Source of the DNA: Polytrichum commune
Lineage: Eukaryota > Streptophyta > Polytrichopsida > Polytrichales > Polytrichaceae
Length of the DNA: 64,000 bases
NCBI GenBank assembly: GCA_950295325.1
Contig: OX485808.1
Span: 19,180,527 to 19,244,526, forward strand
Direction of reading: 5' to 3'
Shown here: piece after piece, positions 31,169 through 42,946 of the stretch
How positions within the stretch are numbered: position 1 is the stretch's first letter
Layout of the letters: each line of letters starts with the position of its first letter
The notes under the pieces: generated by a model
What the model was told of the DNA's origin: nothing
The model's input: the letters and a program-made list of their open reading frames with translations, nothing else
The model's database searches: none
Position numbers and translations under genes: made by a program

Positions 31169-33431
31169 TCAGTAACTGAACGCCTTGAGTCCCCGCAACC
31201 CAGATGGAAAATCTTCCAAGGATTTACATTCGTGCATGCAAATTTTTTTCAAAGACCTCAAATTTCCCAATTCTTTTGGAATCTTCTTCAAGAATTTGCA
31301 CCCATTAATATTCAATTCCTCCAATGCCACGAGCTTGTGCATCCCGGTTGGAAATTCTACCAAGGCATTACAATCCCACATGTAGAGTTTCTTCAAAGAC
31401 CTCAAATTTCCCAATCCTTCGGGAATCCTCTTTAAGGATTTGCATCCACTAAAATTCAATTCCTCCAACGCCGTGAGCCTCTGCAATCCGCATGGAAATT
31501 CTTCCAAAGCTTCGCATTCTTGCATGTACAGTTTCTTCAAAAATATCAAATATCCAAATCCATCTGGAATCTTCTTCAAGGATTTGCATCCACTAAAATT
31601 CAATTCCCCAACATCACGAGTGTGTGCACCCCGGATGGAAATTCTTCCATAGCTTTGCAATCTTCCATGTACAGTTTCTTCAAAGCCCTCAAACCCCATA
31701 ATCCTTTCGGAATCGTCCTCAAGGATTTGCATCCACTAAAATTCAATTCCTCCAACGCCATCAGGCTATGCATCCCGGACGGGAATTCTTCCATAGCTTT
31801 GCATTCTTGCATGTACAGTTTCTTCAAGGACATCAAACCCCCCAATCCTTGTGGAATCCTCTTCAAGGATTTGCATCCACTAAAATTCAATTCCTCCAAC
31901 GCCACGAGCTTGCACAACCCGGATGGGAATTCTTCCATAGCTTCGCATTCTTGTATGTAGAGTTTCTTCAAAGACCTCAAACCCCCCAATCCTTGTGGAA
32001 ACCTCTTCAAGGATTTGCATCCACTAAAATTCAATTCCTCCAACGTCACAAGCGTGTGCACCCCGGATGGAAATTCTTCCATAGCTTCGCATTCTTCCAT
32101 GTACAGTTTCTTCAAAGACATCAAACCCTCCAATTTTTTCCATTTCAAACTCTCCTTCCCACTGTGGTACGGCATCCGAAATTCTTGCTTGTTCAAAATT
32201 TTGAAAGCCCCCAAACCCCCTAATCCTTCCGGAATCATCCTCAATGATTGGCATGCACTGAAATCCAATTCCTCTAACGTCACGAGCTTGCACACCCCGG
32301 ATGGAAATTCTTCCAAAGCATTGCAATCTCGCATGTAGAGTTTTTTCAAAGACCATAAGTTTCCCAATCCTTCTGGAATCCTCTTCAAGGATTTGCATCC
32401 ACTAAAATTCAATTCCTCCAACCCCACGAGCTTGCACACCCCGGATGGAAATTCTTCTATGGCTTCGCATTCTTGCATGTGTAGTTTCTTCAAAAACATC
32501 AAACCTTCCAATCCTTCTGGAATCCTCTTCAAGGATTTGCATCCACTAAAATTCAATTCCTCCAATACTACGAGCTTGCACACCCCAGATGGAAATTCTT
32601 CCATAGCCTTGCATTCTTGCATGTGGAGTTTCTTCAAAGACATCAAACCCTCCAATTCTTGTGGAATCCTCTTCAAGAATTTGCATCCACTAAAATCCAA
32701 TTCCTCCAATGCCATGAGCCTCTGCATCCCGGATGGAAATTCTTCCAAAGCATTGCAGTCTCGCATATAGAGTCTCTTCAAAGACCTCAAATTTCCCAAT
32801 CCTTCTGGAATCCTCTTTAAGGATTTGCATCCACCCAAATTCAATTCCTCCAACGCCACAAGCATGCACACCCCATATGGAAATTCTTCCATAGCTTCGC
32901 ATTCTTGCATGTGAAGTTTCTTCATAGACATCAAACCTTCCAATCCTTCTGGAATCCTCTTCAGGGATTTGCATCCACTAAAATTCAATTCCTCCAACGC
33001 CACGAGCTTGCACACCCCGGATGGAAATTCTTCCATAGATTCGCATTCTTGCATGTAGAGTTTCTTCAAAGACCTCAAGTTTCCCAATCCTTTAGGAATC
33101 CTCTTTAAAGATTTGCATCCACTAAAATTCAATTCCTCCAACGTCACAAGCGTGTGCACCCCCGATGGGAATTCTTCCATGGCTTCGCATTCTTGCATGT
33201 ACAGTTTCTTCAAACACATCAAACTCCCCAATGCTTGTGGAATCCTCTTCAAGAATTTGCATCCACCAAAATCCAATTCCTCCAACGCCGCAAGCGTGCA
33301 CACCATAGGTAGAAATTCTTTCGAGGCATCGCATTCCAAGGCATTGCATTCGTGCATGTAGAGTTTCTTCAAAGACATCAAAAACCCAATCAAAAACCAT
33401 GTCTTTTGAAATTTCGTTCTTAGATCCACAC
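31169..33431 (-). pseudogene. LRR domain exon, about 30 leucine-rich repeats
   Basis: Minus-strand exon made of alternating 24-residue repeats: a LEELNFSGCKSLKRIPEGL type and a LRSLKKLYMQECEAMEEFPSG type, as a 48-residue (144-bp) higher-order unit. This is the plant disease-resistance LRR style. An irregular insert near 32100-32290 (KILNKQEFRMPYHSGKESLK) breaks the periodicity. A one-base deletion around 31605 (TTCCCCAACA where other units have TTCCTCCAAC) shifts frame: the 5' part ends at 31600, while the last repeats continue in another frame to a stop at 31169-31171. The acceptor near 33431 is plausible, but the splice from the hydrolase exon at 33498 does not give an open frame. It could encode a ligand- or effector-sensing domain. 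Function of this copy is doubtful unless the deletion is a sequencing error. Confidence 0.8.
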
Positions 33432-33497
33432 CTAAGCACACACCATTTTAAATATAGGTGTCTGATCAAGAAAAGTAAATGAGTAAGGCCCGCATAC

Positions 33498-33662
33498 CTT
33501 GGTCACAGAAATCATATCTTTCTTAAGGCAATCCAATAACTTCTTGTAGCCAACATGCTCCTTAGAATGGGGTCGGCAAATTTCAAAATGGTTATCTTCT
33601 TCAATTTCCTCCGATATCCACCTGACTGGTCTCAGTTTTGAGTTCCCTGAAATCTGGACTTT
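33498..33662 (-). pseudogene. Alpha/beta-hydrolase-like module, last exon
   Basis: The minus strand, from acceptor TGTGCAG to donor AAG/GTATGCG, reads KVQISGNSKLRPVRWISEEI followed by DNHFEICRPHSKEHVGYKKL and LDCLKKDM. The DHFEICRP segment is the usual C-terminal histidine region of SERAC1-like alpha/beta hydrolases, so the catalytic His appears kept. Confidence 0.65.
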
Positions 33663-34145
33663 CTGCACACATATTATTACCAAGTCTAAGGACAAAAGTT
33701 CATGATGTCCAAGATGACTGTCAGTTACCAGAAACCCAAGGAGAAAAGTACATGACATGAGTACTAACACATTTCACCTCAATCATGGAAATAAGTGTGA
33801 GACCCAAAGAGGATTTTTGACAAATCGGCAAAGAATACTCCTCAGTCCTATCCGTACTAAACTTTTACTAGATGGTTCGCAGCAACCTAAGTAGATGTTC
33901 CACATCAACAACTCACTTCACACTACAGGGATCACTGGGTCACATTACTCTTGTTCTCTTCCACTAGATGGAGATCACTATGATGTGAGACTCTAAATTC
34001 ACATTCATTGATTTTAGAAGCATCTAGTGGAAGAAAACCAATGGTAATAGCACACAATTCCAGTGGTATAAATTAGTACTGAAGCTTGAAGAAAGACAAA
34101 ACTTGATATGCAGAAACAACCATATTCTGGAAGCAATTTGCTAAC

Positions 34146-34554
34146 CTTGCCCTTCCCTTCCACAAACGAAAGGATCACCGTCCTTTTGGGCACCGTTTCC
34201 TCGAAATCAATACTGAGCTGCTTCATTTGTCGATTAAATGCCTCCATGTCCTTTGTTAGCCACTTCAAGAGGCCACTCCTTCGCAACACACGTGACTTGC
34301 TGCTTTCCATGATATAATGCTCAAACTCCCTAGTGCCCTCCACAGTGGAATGAGGGACACTGAAGAAGACAATGCCTCTCAAGTTTTGCAGAAAATTGTA
34401 TGCCTCCCACCATTCTTTGTCTCTTTGTTTTATGTCATCTTCTTCACCCACATGTTTGTAAGTTTGGAATATTAGGTTCTTAATTACCAAACCTCCGTAC
34501 CCATGCCCAACGAGCACAATGGAATGATGAGGGTCAGTAGCACTCCCAGGTGAA
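34146..34554 (-). pseudogene. Alpha/beta-hydrolase-like module, nucleophile-elbow exon
   Basis: From acceptor TATGCAG to donor AAG/GTTAGC on the minus strand. It contains HHSIVLVGHGYGGLVIKNLI, then LRGIVFFSVPHSTVEGTREF and KRTVILSFVEGKGK. The VGHSxGG nucleophile elbow of SERAC1-like hydrolases here reads VGHGYGG, so the nucleophilic serine is a glycine and esterase/lipase activity is not expected. Hydrolase modules of this type head NBS-LRR proteins in liverworts. Here the module sits between a kinase-like module and LRRs. Confidence 0.72.
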
Positions 34555-34599
34555 CTGCATACAAAGACAACAAGGTAGTAAGCGGGCTTGACTTGGATA

Positions 34600-34930
34600 C
34601 TTATCCTAATCGAACACCTATATTTAAGTAGTTAGCTGTGCATCTAAGAACTGACACCAAAAAGACGTGTGTTTGAGAGATTGGATTACATGCTCAAAAT
34701 TGGTTAACTATTCCAGGTTCAAGAGTCAAAATAATTGAAAATTGCAGGGACCTATATGTATCACCATCACTTAAGAAAGGAAAATTCCCTCTGATAATAA
34801 AACAATGAATGAGCTACTGATATGAGCTCGAAATATTATGAGGAAAATGATCACAACCTTGATTTGGATTGGCTAATCATCTTATACTAATCACATGTTT
34901 GATAACCTAGGAGAAGTGGGTGCAGCACTA
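34600..34930. repeat. Dispersed repeat in intron, related to 60480-60790
   Basis: Shared stretches in the same order: ACCAAAAAGAC.TGT.TTT.A, then GATTGGATT.CA.GCTC.AA, then AACCTTGATTTGGATT.GCTAA and CCTAGGAGAA.TGGG. A third, weaker relative is at 36400-36600. No coding; probably an old transposon fragment that landed in an intron. Confidence 0.6.
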
Positions 34931-35671
34931 CGAGTGTATGTTTTAGGTCCAAGTACCTTAGTGATGATAGACTACAAAGTGCTGAAATATAATTAATCCT
35001 CTGCAGCCTTTCAACAGTGAAAGTGGAAGAGAGGAATTTATTAATACGTAGTAAACAAGACCGCTGCCAGCAACTGACAAGTTTATGGTGGGCCCCATAT
35101 CGAAACTTCATTCATCAGCACTCGTACCCCCTCCTCTGAAGGATTTACTTCATCCTCTGAAGGAAAGTACGAAAGAAAGATGACACTGAAAACATTTAGC
35201 ATAAGGAAAAAGAAAAGAAATAAGCAACCTCTTTTCCAGGGACATGGTTTAAATGCAAACTAGTGATCGCACTAGTGCAAAGAAGAAGTCCTCTTGAAGA
35301 AGGTTCCTCTCTTATATGTGTGCACACTAAACGCCTTCCATTTCTCAACCATCTAAGTGTTCCAGTGACTAACTAACCCAGCTACTTGGGAGTCATTCCA
35401 ATCGCCTACTCGCTACAACCAATCATTCACATATCGGGTCAAGTTCACCTTCAAGTGGTGCTTCTTCACTGTGGTTCTCTTAGTTAGATGAACCAACAAC
35501 CAATATGATCATCTTTTCCACTTCTAGTGCCCCCATTTCTTTTAAAGAACCGTTTTCACATTGGAACCTGTGTGCACCTTTCATTAACTCTTTTGATCAT
35601 GTCTACTTTACAAATTACATTACTTCTCAATTTTTTCTACACTGTTTAAGCTCCAAGAATGAGGAAATCAC

Positions 35672-35976
35672 CTGAAAATTAGGCTTTTCACCAAGTCCTT
35701 GCCCAGATGATCAGTCATCTCCTCATTGGGATCAATATCATTATATGAAACAGACAAGACACGAACATTCATGCCACCCAGATCCTGGGGCAGCCATGTC
35801 TGTGGCCATATTTCCTTGCTATCACGTGTCATCCATGTAGTTTTCCATTCTTCAGAGCCCTTGGGGAACCCATGGAACAAAATGAAAGTGACACCAGCTT
35901 TGGAGGAAACTGGATATGGATCACCCACTTCTGGGTACAACTGATGCACATGATGACTCCTAAAGGTACTTATTTC
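35672..35976 (-). pseudogene. Alpha/beta-hydrolase-like module, first exon
   Basis: From acceptor TTGTCCAG to donor TTTTCAG/GTGATT on the minus strand. It reads AGVTFILFHGFPKGSEEWKT, then WPQTWLPQDLGGMNVRVLSV and SYNDID. The FHGF oxyanion-hole segment and WLP.DL....RVL.V.Y are standard for SERAC1-type alpha/beta hydrolases. It splices on to the nucleophile-elbow exon at 34554. Confidence 0.68.
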
Positions 35977-36833
35977 CTGGACAATCAAATCACTTTGTCA
36001 GGGAAACATATTTTACTAATTTAATTTATTTAGACTCCATTTATGGTGACAATAACTAAATAATTTGCCATGCTGAATAACCAAACAATTTGAGTACCGT
36101 TCACTTTTTCCTGATGTCAAAAACTAGTGGAATTAGGACAGAAACACAAATTCCCCTGTCTGAGTTGCTGCCTCCGGACTGGCTGTTGAAAATAATAAAA
36201 ACGTTACGGTCAACAGTCAACAACAGTAACAGTTATAACATGCAGTGCAAGATTTGGAATTCCTTTCAAGTACCCACCTCTGATGTGTCTGGCCTTGAGT
36301 AATTAACAGCACAACCTGTCAGTCACGAGAAATAATTATTAGGTTTTAATCATGGACAACATAAACTTAGACTCTTTTGAGGGACTAGTAAGGTATGTGG
36401 ACCTAATGTGCTCACTCTTCTTAAGTGGATGCCTATATTTGCGTGGTATATGGCAAGCCTTGTAGTCAAGAATGGATATTAGAAAGACATGTGTTACAAT
36501 GGGATCAGACTATACGCTCAACATACATTAACCATATAATGTCAAATGTTAACACAATTGAGAAAGCCTTTGTGATCACTTGAAGAGTAAAAGAATCTTC
36601 ACTTTGACCTCTTATAACTTTTTCATCTTACCTGTGGTTCTAAAACTTGAAGTGATAATCTGCGTGATTCACAATTGCTGACTAGATGAGACAATTCCTA
36701 AGCCGATCCAACGGCCCAAAATGTCTATGGAGTTGGAACTGCCCAGAATAGGGCCACATACCTAATGCACATGACATGAAGCATCAAAATTTTGTTATTG
36801 GAATGGATCGTAACTCTGTGCGGAACAACTTAC

Positions 36834-37560
36834 CTCCAAGCAAGATGTTACTCTTGACCAAGCTTTTGTTTCTGTGAATCTCCTCATCCTCCTTACCCTC
36901 TAGCATTCGCAGTTGTGTGAGCAATAGCAGAATAACAACTTCTGAAAATGTGAGTGCCGCACTCAAGCAATTTTCAATGCAGTATCTCAATGTTGGAGGA
37001 GTTCTCTCTGGGATATGATGTTGGGTTGAATCCTCAGATTGTACATTTCCAGTGAGTATGTCCAAGCAAGTTAGCCCAAAGAGGTACACATCACGGCTCC
37101 GGTCCTCAGGGTCACACTTCATTGAATTACCAAAGCCGCCAAGCTTTACTACATAAAAGTGATCAATTTGGTTAGGGTTCCTAATGGTATCAGCTTTTAG
37201 TAGAACACTGGCACATTCAAGATGAGGATGTGCGACGCCCATGTCATGCATGTAAACCATACCCTTGGCTATCTGCAGCATAATATCAACAGCCTCAACC
37301 AGGGAGAACGGGGATTTAGTTTTGTCCGACCCTTTTCTTGACTTGTTGGCAATGAGCTCCGCTAAGTCACCATCCATAAGCTCCATAACAAGAAACAAGT
37401 AACTTTGTTCAGTCCAATAATGCATGAGGTCCACTATGTGCGGATGCCATAACCGCGCGAGATCAGGTGGCTTAACATTAGTGTCATCATATAATTCTGT
37501 AGTAGAAATGTCCAGTCTCTTCAGAGCACATTCTTTCTCGGGATACCGCATTCGGATAAC
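36834..37560 (-). pseudogene. Pseudokinase domain exon
   Basis: The minus strand gives a protein-kinase-like fold. The ATP-binding lysine is in CALKRLDIS, the hinge in YLFLVMELMDGDLAELI, and DVYLFGLTCLDILTG matches the DVYSFG block. The catalytic loop reads VAHPHLECASVLL where HRDLKxxNxLL is expected, and the metal-binding DFG reads GGFGNS. Both catalytic aspartates are therefore missing and it should be catalytically inactive. The glycine-rich loop is cut by an in-frame TAG at 37561-37563, separating this frame from the upstream frame 37564-38769. The donor GGAG/GTAAGT sets the exon end at 36834. The architecture resembles the kinase-headed NBS-LRR genes of mosses. Confidence 0.7.
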
Positions 37561-37563
37561 CTA

Positions 37564-38769
37564 ACCCTTATCCGACACTCCTAGCATATCTTGAAACAAA
37601 TCAATGGTGATATGATCTTGAATGGGCGATCCTCTTTGCTTGGCTCGGAATATGTCAACAGGTTCTACCACATTAAAAACACCAACATGTGAAACTCTAT
37701 CATGCCTATCCCTGATTTCAGTGAGAACCCTACCAAGGTCTGAATCCCATTTCTTGTCACGGAGCAATTTAATGCCATCCTCAGACACCTTCCTGCACTT
37801 GAGGTCAAGCAGGCGTGCTTCATAGGACATGTTTGAAGATTCAGGATTGACGTGAGCTGGTATCCATGAGGTGGCTTCTGCTGGGTGTTTGCCCACCCTG
37901 AGTCGGTCTCTGTCAGGAGAGGTGGCACGAGAAACTTCTTGCCATCCACTACCATCGGGATAGGTTTGCGAGAACGTGCCTTGCGAAACATCACTCACTG
38001 GAGCTGAATACTCAGGTTCATGATCCTCAGCTATTGAGTGAACATTTACAGAGTTAAGAATCTCCATTGGATCTCTACCAATTCCAGACAACTCTCCCCC
38101 AAAGGAGGGAACACTCGGAAAGGAGTTTAAATTGATAGGGTGTAGGTTTTCCACCACAGCGAGGTCGACATCGACTTCAACATCTTCCGTTGCCGGCTCG
38201 TCCCATGGAAACATTAATCTTCTCGTGAACGATCCTTCTCTTTGAATTAGGAGCGCCTGAAGCTGATATGAGGGGAGGTGCCTCTGCCTCCTCCACGGCG
38301 TCTCGCGTCTAGCTAAATTAATCACCCCTGCATGTGGCTCCTTCTTCGAAATATAATCCGCATCCCTAAGTTGTGTCGCAGCTAATTCTTCAAGTTGTGC
38401 TTGCAGTGAGAAATAGGTCAGAGGATCTAGCAGCTGCCCTTCCCCTACCTGAAGTGCAACTACACATGTCCACCATTGTAAGTCAAAGAGATTCTCCATA
38501 AAATATTCATGCGTTGTGATGCTCCAGTCTGTACTTGAATCCAGTAATGCCTTCGTAGCCGCTATTACTCGGTATAGTTCTCGATGAACATTCCCATGTT
38601 CCACCAAATGCTCTTCCGGAACACTTTCCAACACTCCCTTGGTGTATTGAAGTTGGCGATCAAACACAAGGCCTTGATCCTGAGCTGTATAATGCCACCT
38701 TGATTCCACTTGATTGAGGGTTTGGATGCCAAGCTCAACAAAGGAGCCTGGCATAGTACTTGTGCTCAT
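37564..38769 (-). pseudogene. N-terminal helical region of kinase-like gene
   Basis: A 402-codon minus-strand frame from ATG 38767-38769 (MSTSTMPGSFVELGIQTLNQ), uninterrupted to the TAG at 37561-37563. The first 170 residues look all-helical (HRELYRVIAATKALLDSS, QWWTCVVALQVGEGQLL), reminiscent of the N-terminal domain found ahead of kinases in moss proteins. The middle is acidic and disordered, and the end (RLLDLKCRKVSEDGIKLLRD...) leads into the kinase domain at 37560. The long open frame argues the locus was coding until recently. The stop could be a real mutation, a sequencing error, or removed by an unseen splice. Confidence 0.62.
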
Positions 38770-39372
38770 AGTTTTATAAGCTCAAGAGTCACATCCCAAG
38801 CTACTTGTCATCCAAAGCCAACACCTCGGCTGTAATTAGGCACTCCTCTGCACGAATTTCTCCCAGCTTGTGTCGATGAAGACATCATTGCTTAATTGCT
38901 TGATGAGGCCTGCGTCTACAAAAATTCTGAAGTATGAAAATCTGTCATAGAGCTTGAAATGATATTATCCGCGTGGGGATGACACATAAAGGCCAGATTA
39001 TGAACTATGAAGTACGTTGAGTACAGAAGTGCAAAGAATCAAGCCGCTCTTGAAGTTGAGTTTGTTAGCATTTGGTGCGCCGTTCATGAAGTGCTTTGTA
39101 AGGGTAAGTTACTTCTTTCACCTATGTTGGAATTTGTCCCCTCCCTCCACCACCAATCATGATGGTTCCCTCTGCCATAACTAGATCAGCGGTTCCCTCT
39201 CTTTTGGTTTTATAAATTTCTGCAATTCTTTCCCAAAAAGAAAAATCTAAAAAAAAACATAAATCTGAATTACTTTGTGCCTTTAGTTTGAAACTTCGGA
39301 GATATCATCAGCCCCAGTCATCGGCTTAGTTACAAAGTGTTTCCTAAATGAGCGGTTATGACCTGATTCTTA
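38770..39372. other. Upstream region of the kinase-like gene
   Basis: Expected to hold the promoter of the minus-strand gene that starts at 38769. No clear TATA box or other motif could be assigned. No gene seen. Confidence 0.35.
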
Positions 39373-40555
39373 CAGGGGGCGAAGCCAGTGTTCTGCTCGG
39401 GGGGTGCACCTTTCATTAAAACCTAGAATCACGTACGTTCACTGCATACTCTAAAAACCCCCTATATACAAGTTATTTTTTGTGAAATGAAGTAATACAC
39501 ATACAATTGCAACAATAAATATACAAGTGACAATATGTATACACAAAAAAACATCCATTCATATATAGTCATGAACATAAGTATACAAATATATTTTTGA
39601 ACAATAATCAACCCCTATAATATGTATAACAAAATATCCACAGGGAGGTCACTTCATTGTCAAGTTGACACCATGTGTGGACAAAGTTTGCTACCCCTAT
39701 ATTACATGCCATATATAATTTTAAAATTTATGATATTTTTTCTACATATACATAACCATTGATAGTATCTTTTGTATATTTTTTGAAATTTTTAGTCATC
39801 TTCATTTTTTTAATAAATGTTTTAGTTCAATTCTATGTCATTCTAGTTAGAAACAGTATGTTTTACGAAAAAAACAAATCATCAAATTTGATTACCACTT
39901 TTACCTATGTCATAGGTACAGTGTATATCTACTCATGAAAAAAAATTGATAAGATTTTGACCCATTTTGGTGGTGCAACTTACCAAAAGAAGATTTTTTT
40001 GGTCGCATGTGGTGTTCAACTTGACAATGGAGTGATCTACCCGTGAAAATATCCTAGCTTTCATCAGCAAAGTCGTTGAAAACTTTTTCATCTCCCGGAT
40101 ATAATTCAAAAATATTTGATTCACCAATATATGTCATTGTAGCCAATGCAATTATTGTCTCTAAGTCTACCATCAAATGATCAGTAAGATCATATGTCCA
40201 CTTGTTGTTAGCCCCTTTTTTATACCAACACAAACCAATCTCTACGTTTGATGGACGGTCCATCAAGTCAATTGGATCCCTATACTCCACCCAACGATTA
40301 CCAAACGATTACCAAACGATTTCCAAATGATTTCATCCAATATGAAAACTTATGATATGTAGTATAGTAACAGTACCATACAAGTACAATTATTGTATAT
40401 TTTTTAAAGGCCTTCCATATATGTATGTAACTATAAATTATAACATGTATACCATATGTATACGTAATACGGCAAGGTCCAAATCAATATCCCTCCTGTG
40501 CACTCACGTATACTCGTACATGTTTAGTACAGTGCACCCCCCGAGGTGTTCTGAG
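39373..40555. mobile_element. Possible hAT-like element, right end unclear
   Basis: The left edge CAGGGGGCGAAGCCAGTG looks like the CAGGGGCGGAGC-type terminus of plant hAT elements. Inside it, CTCGGGGGGTGCAC (about 39397-39409) is repeated inverted as GTGCACCCCCCGAG near 40532-40545. No matching outer terminus or 8-bp duplication was found on the right. The AT-rich interior has no transposase; the 78-codon minus-strand frame 40054-40290 has no recognised motif. Confidence 0.3.
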
Positions 40556-42064
40556 CACATAGTGTATTCTAAATCTCTCCTGTTAGCTGTAAAGAATTTT
40601 GCCTACGCACCTACAACCTTTGGGCATCGGCAGAAACTGCTCCTCCCAGCATGTAAACAAGAGAACCGACAAATTCAACTAAATGATTCTAAATTTTCAG
40701 TGGGTCAGGAATGCGGGCCACTGTGAACTTATGTAAGTTTCAAAATCAACAACATGGATTTATCATGTTTTAAGTGGGGAAAGCCCATTCTCTCTCCCTG
40801 GGATTTGTCTTTGTTGGCTCCACTACGCAGGATGTTGCATCCTAATTCAGTTCCAACTTGTTCTACTTCTAAACGCAGTAAAAAGCTTATACCCCTCCCT
40901 TCCATCCACTTGAGATTGAGTCTGGAGGTGAATCAAGATTTTGCATTATGCACTACTTTTGTAGAATCAAAGTGCGGCCAACTAAGATCATTATTAGAGG
41001 AAAGAGAACATGCTATTCCCACTTCGTAATATTATGATTATGGAACTCTGAAAGTATTCACAGTACTTCATGAAAACCTCTTCTCAACTTGCTCCCTAAA
41101 TTGCACCAAAGTGTTCCGAACTTACATTTCTCATAAGTCCATCTGTACGCGTGGTTCCTCTGAGTACAAGCTTCGAAATTGCGCAACCTTGCTTCCAGCT
41201 TGTCCATGACTGCATCTCACCGGGTTGCCTTAACAGCCTGAGCCCACACAAAACCAACAATCCGTCTCAGAATTACAAACAGGTAGCTGCCTGTGGGCAG
41301 TCACTTCAACACACAGGATGCGAGAGATTGGAGTAGTGATTCTTGCTTCGATGCTCCTCTATCTAAGTTAAGTTGTTCCCTACAATCACGTGCTATATTC
41401 TTGGGTTTTAATTGCAACAGAAAAGGGACTAAATCGCAACTAAAATCACAACTAAAAGGAACCCTAATCAGAGCACGACATCCCCCTTCATTTTTGAAAA
41501 GCTTTGTAGGGTTACAGGCATCTCCTTTTGAGAGACAAACTTCATCAGGTCAACATTATCTACTGTAAATGTCAATAGCTGTCTATCAGATCATCATCGA
41601 CATTCAGACTGCTATATCCATGGAGGATGTGTAGCAATTCTGCAAACCTCAGAGTTTTTGTTTCTTTTTTTTTAAAACAGTACTATGAGGAGAGCATTAC
41701 TATCCGAGGCTTGAGCAAATACTGGAAAGGATATGGACATTTCTACCACTTGCGAGTTCCCTCCGGATCCATTGTGTGTGCAAACACGTGTCATTACCTC
41801 GTCTAAACACACAGATTCCTACATACATGCTCACCACACCAAATTCCTCAGCCGTGGTTCTTGATGATCGTGAAAATATCCTCAGACGGACTTGTCTACA
41901 ATCTTAGGAATGGGAGTGGGTGAAAGCTGCCTCTCTCTATTCTCCCTCCTAAACACAAAGGGTCGCAAGTTGCAACTCCCGGTGGGGTTTTCTGCTGCAT
42001 AAGGGTAAGTTACAAAGTTTTGCACCTTTGTGAACGTCGGCGACACCTTGCTTCATTTCTGACC
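40556..42064. other. Unassigned stretch
   Basis: Several short plus-strand frames (for example 41293-41568) lack family motifs. No RNA gene or transposon end recognised. Confidence 0.35.
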
Positions 42065-42946
42065 TAAGGTAGAGGGTGCTTAAACCAACACTTTAAGCCA
42101 TTGCGGGTACATGTGGCCACGTTACGGGGGGAAAAAATAGTGGATCATACTAGCATTTCAACCCAAAATAGCCTCAAAGAAATAAAAAATATTTTCAGTG
42201 GAAGTATAATATGTTATGAATTGTCAAAGTCAGAACTAGTAGCTTCCTAATTCCACTAGCTAGGCCGGGCAAGTAAAGTGAGTGAGGAACCCGAGGACCA
42301 GCTCATTTATTATATAATCTCAACCGTTACTAAATACATACTAGGCCTACCTTATATCGGGAACCGAGCTTAAAGTCTCATTAAGCCCCACCATGCAAGG
42401 CCTTAAACCAACTTGAATCTAATCATGAGCCAAGCCTAGTGGATGCGTGCCAAGATCCCGACATACCAAGTCTACCAACCGGGCCCTACACTTTAACCAC
42501 TATACCTACATAACATATTCTAACCCGCTTCGTATCATGAACCAACCCCCTTGGTTTTGTGGGCCTAACTCCTTGGCAACAACCTTGACCTTGGGTACCA
42601 ACCTGCGTTTTTACCATTGGTTATCATTAGTACAAAATATGGTTAAGTTATTACAAATGGTAATCGCAACTAAATATTTAGATTTAGAATGGATTTAGAC
42701 TTTCATTAAGGTAGATGGGTCTTAAATGGTTATTTCTAATAGACATTTTTTATTCTAATTGTCTAAAATGAAATTATAAAAAACATACAAACTAATCTAG
42801 CATACCTTCTCTTGTAATTTAAGTTGGAAATGATGACCCCGTTGCTAGCCACTCTCTCCGAGGGGCTCCAGGATAATGCACCCAAACTGGCTCTTGTAAG
42901 GGACATAATTTTTCACTAGGTATTCCTTTTTTTTCATAGTCATTTT

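Larger units (their letters stand above)
31169..38769 (-). pseudogene. Composite locus: pseudokinase, dead hydrolase, LRR; NB-ARC not seen
   Basis: All modules lie on one strand in N-to-C order: helical region (38769-37564), kinase-like (37560-36834), alpha/beta-hydrolase-like (35976-33498), LRR (33431-31169). Splice sites for most exons are good. No P-loop (GxGGxGKT) or other NB-ARC motif was seen on the minus strand between hydrolase and LRR, where it lies in known hydrolase-NBS-LRR genes. Kinase-headed and hydrolase-headed NBS-LRRs are each known in bryophytes. Whether kinase and hydrolase belong to one transcript here is inference. The frameshift, the stop and the unresolved LRR junction favour a pseudogene, or a gene with sequence errors. 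Confidence 0.6.

Noticed and set aside
31185-33361. Many plus-strand open frames of 66-151 codons across the LRR region
   Set aside because: They are antisense to the 144-bp LRR units; repetition of one unit without antisense stops makes them recur. They have no independent motif.
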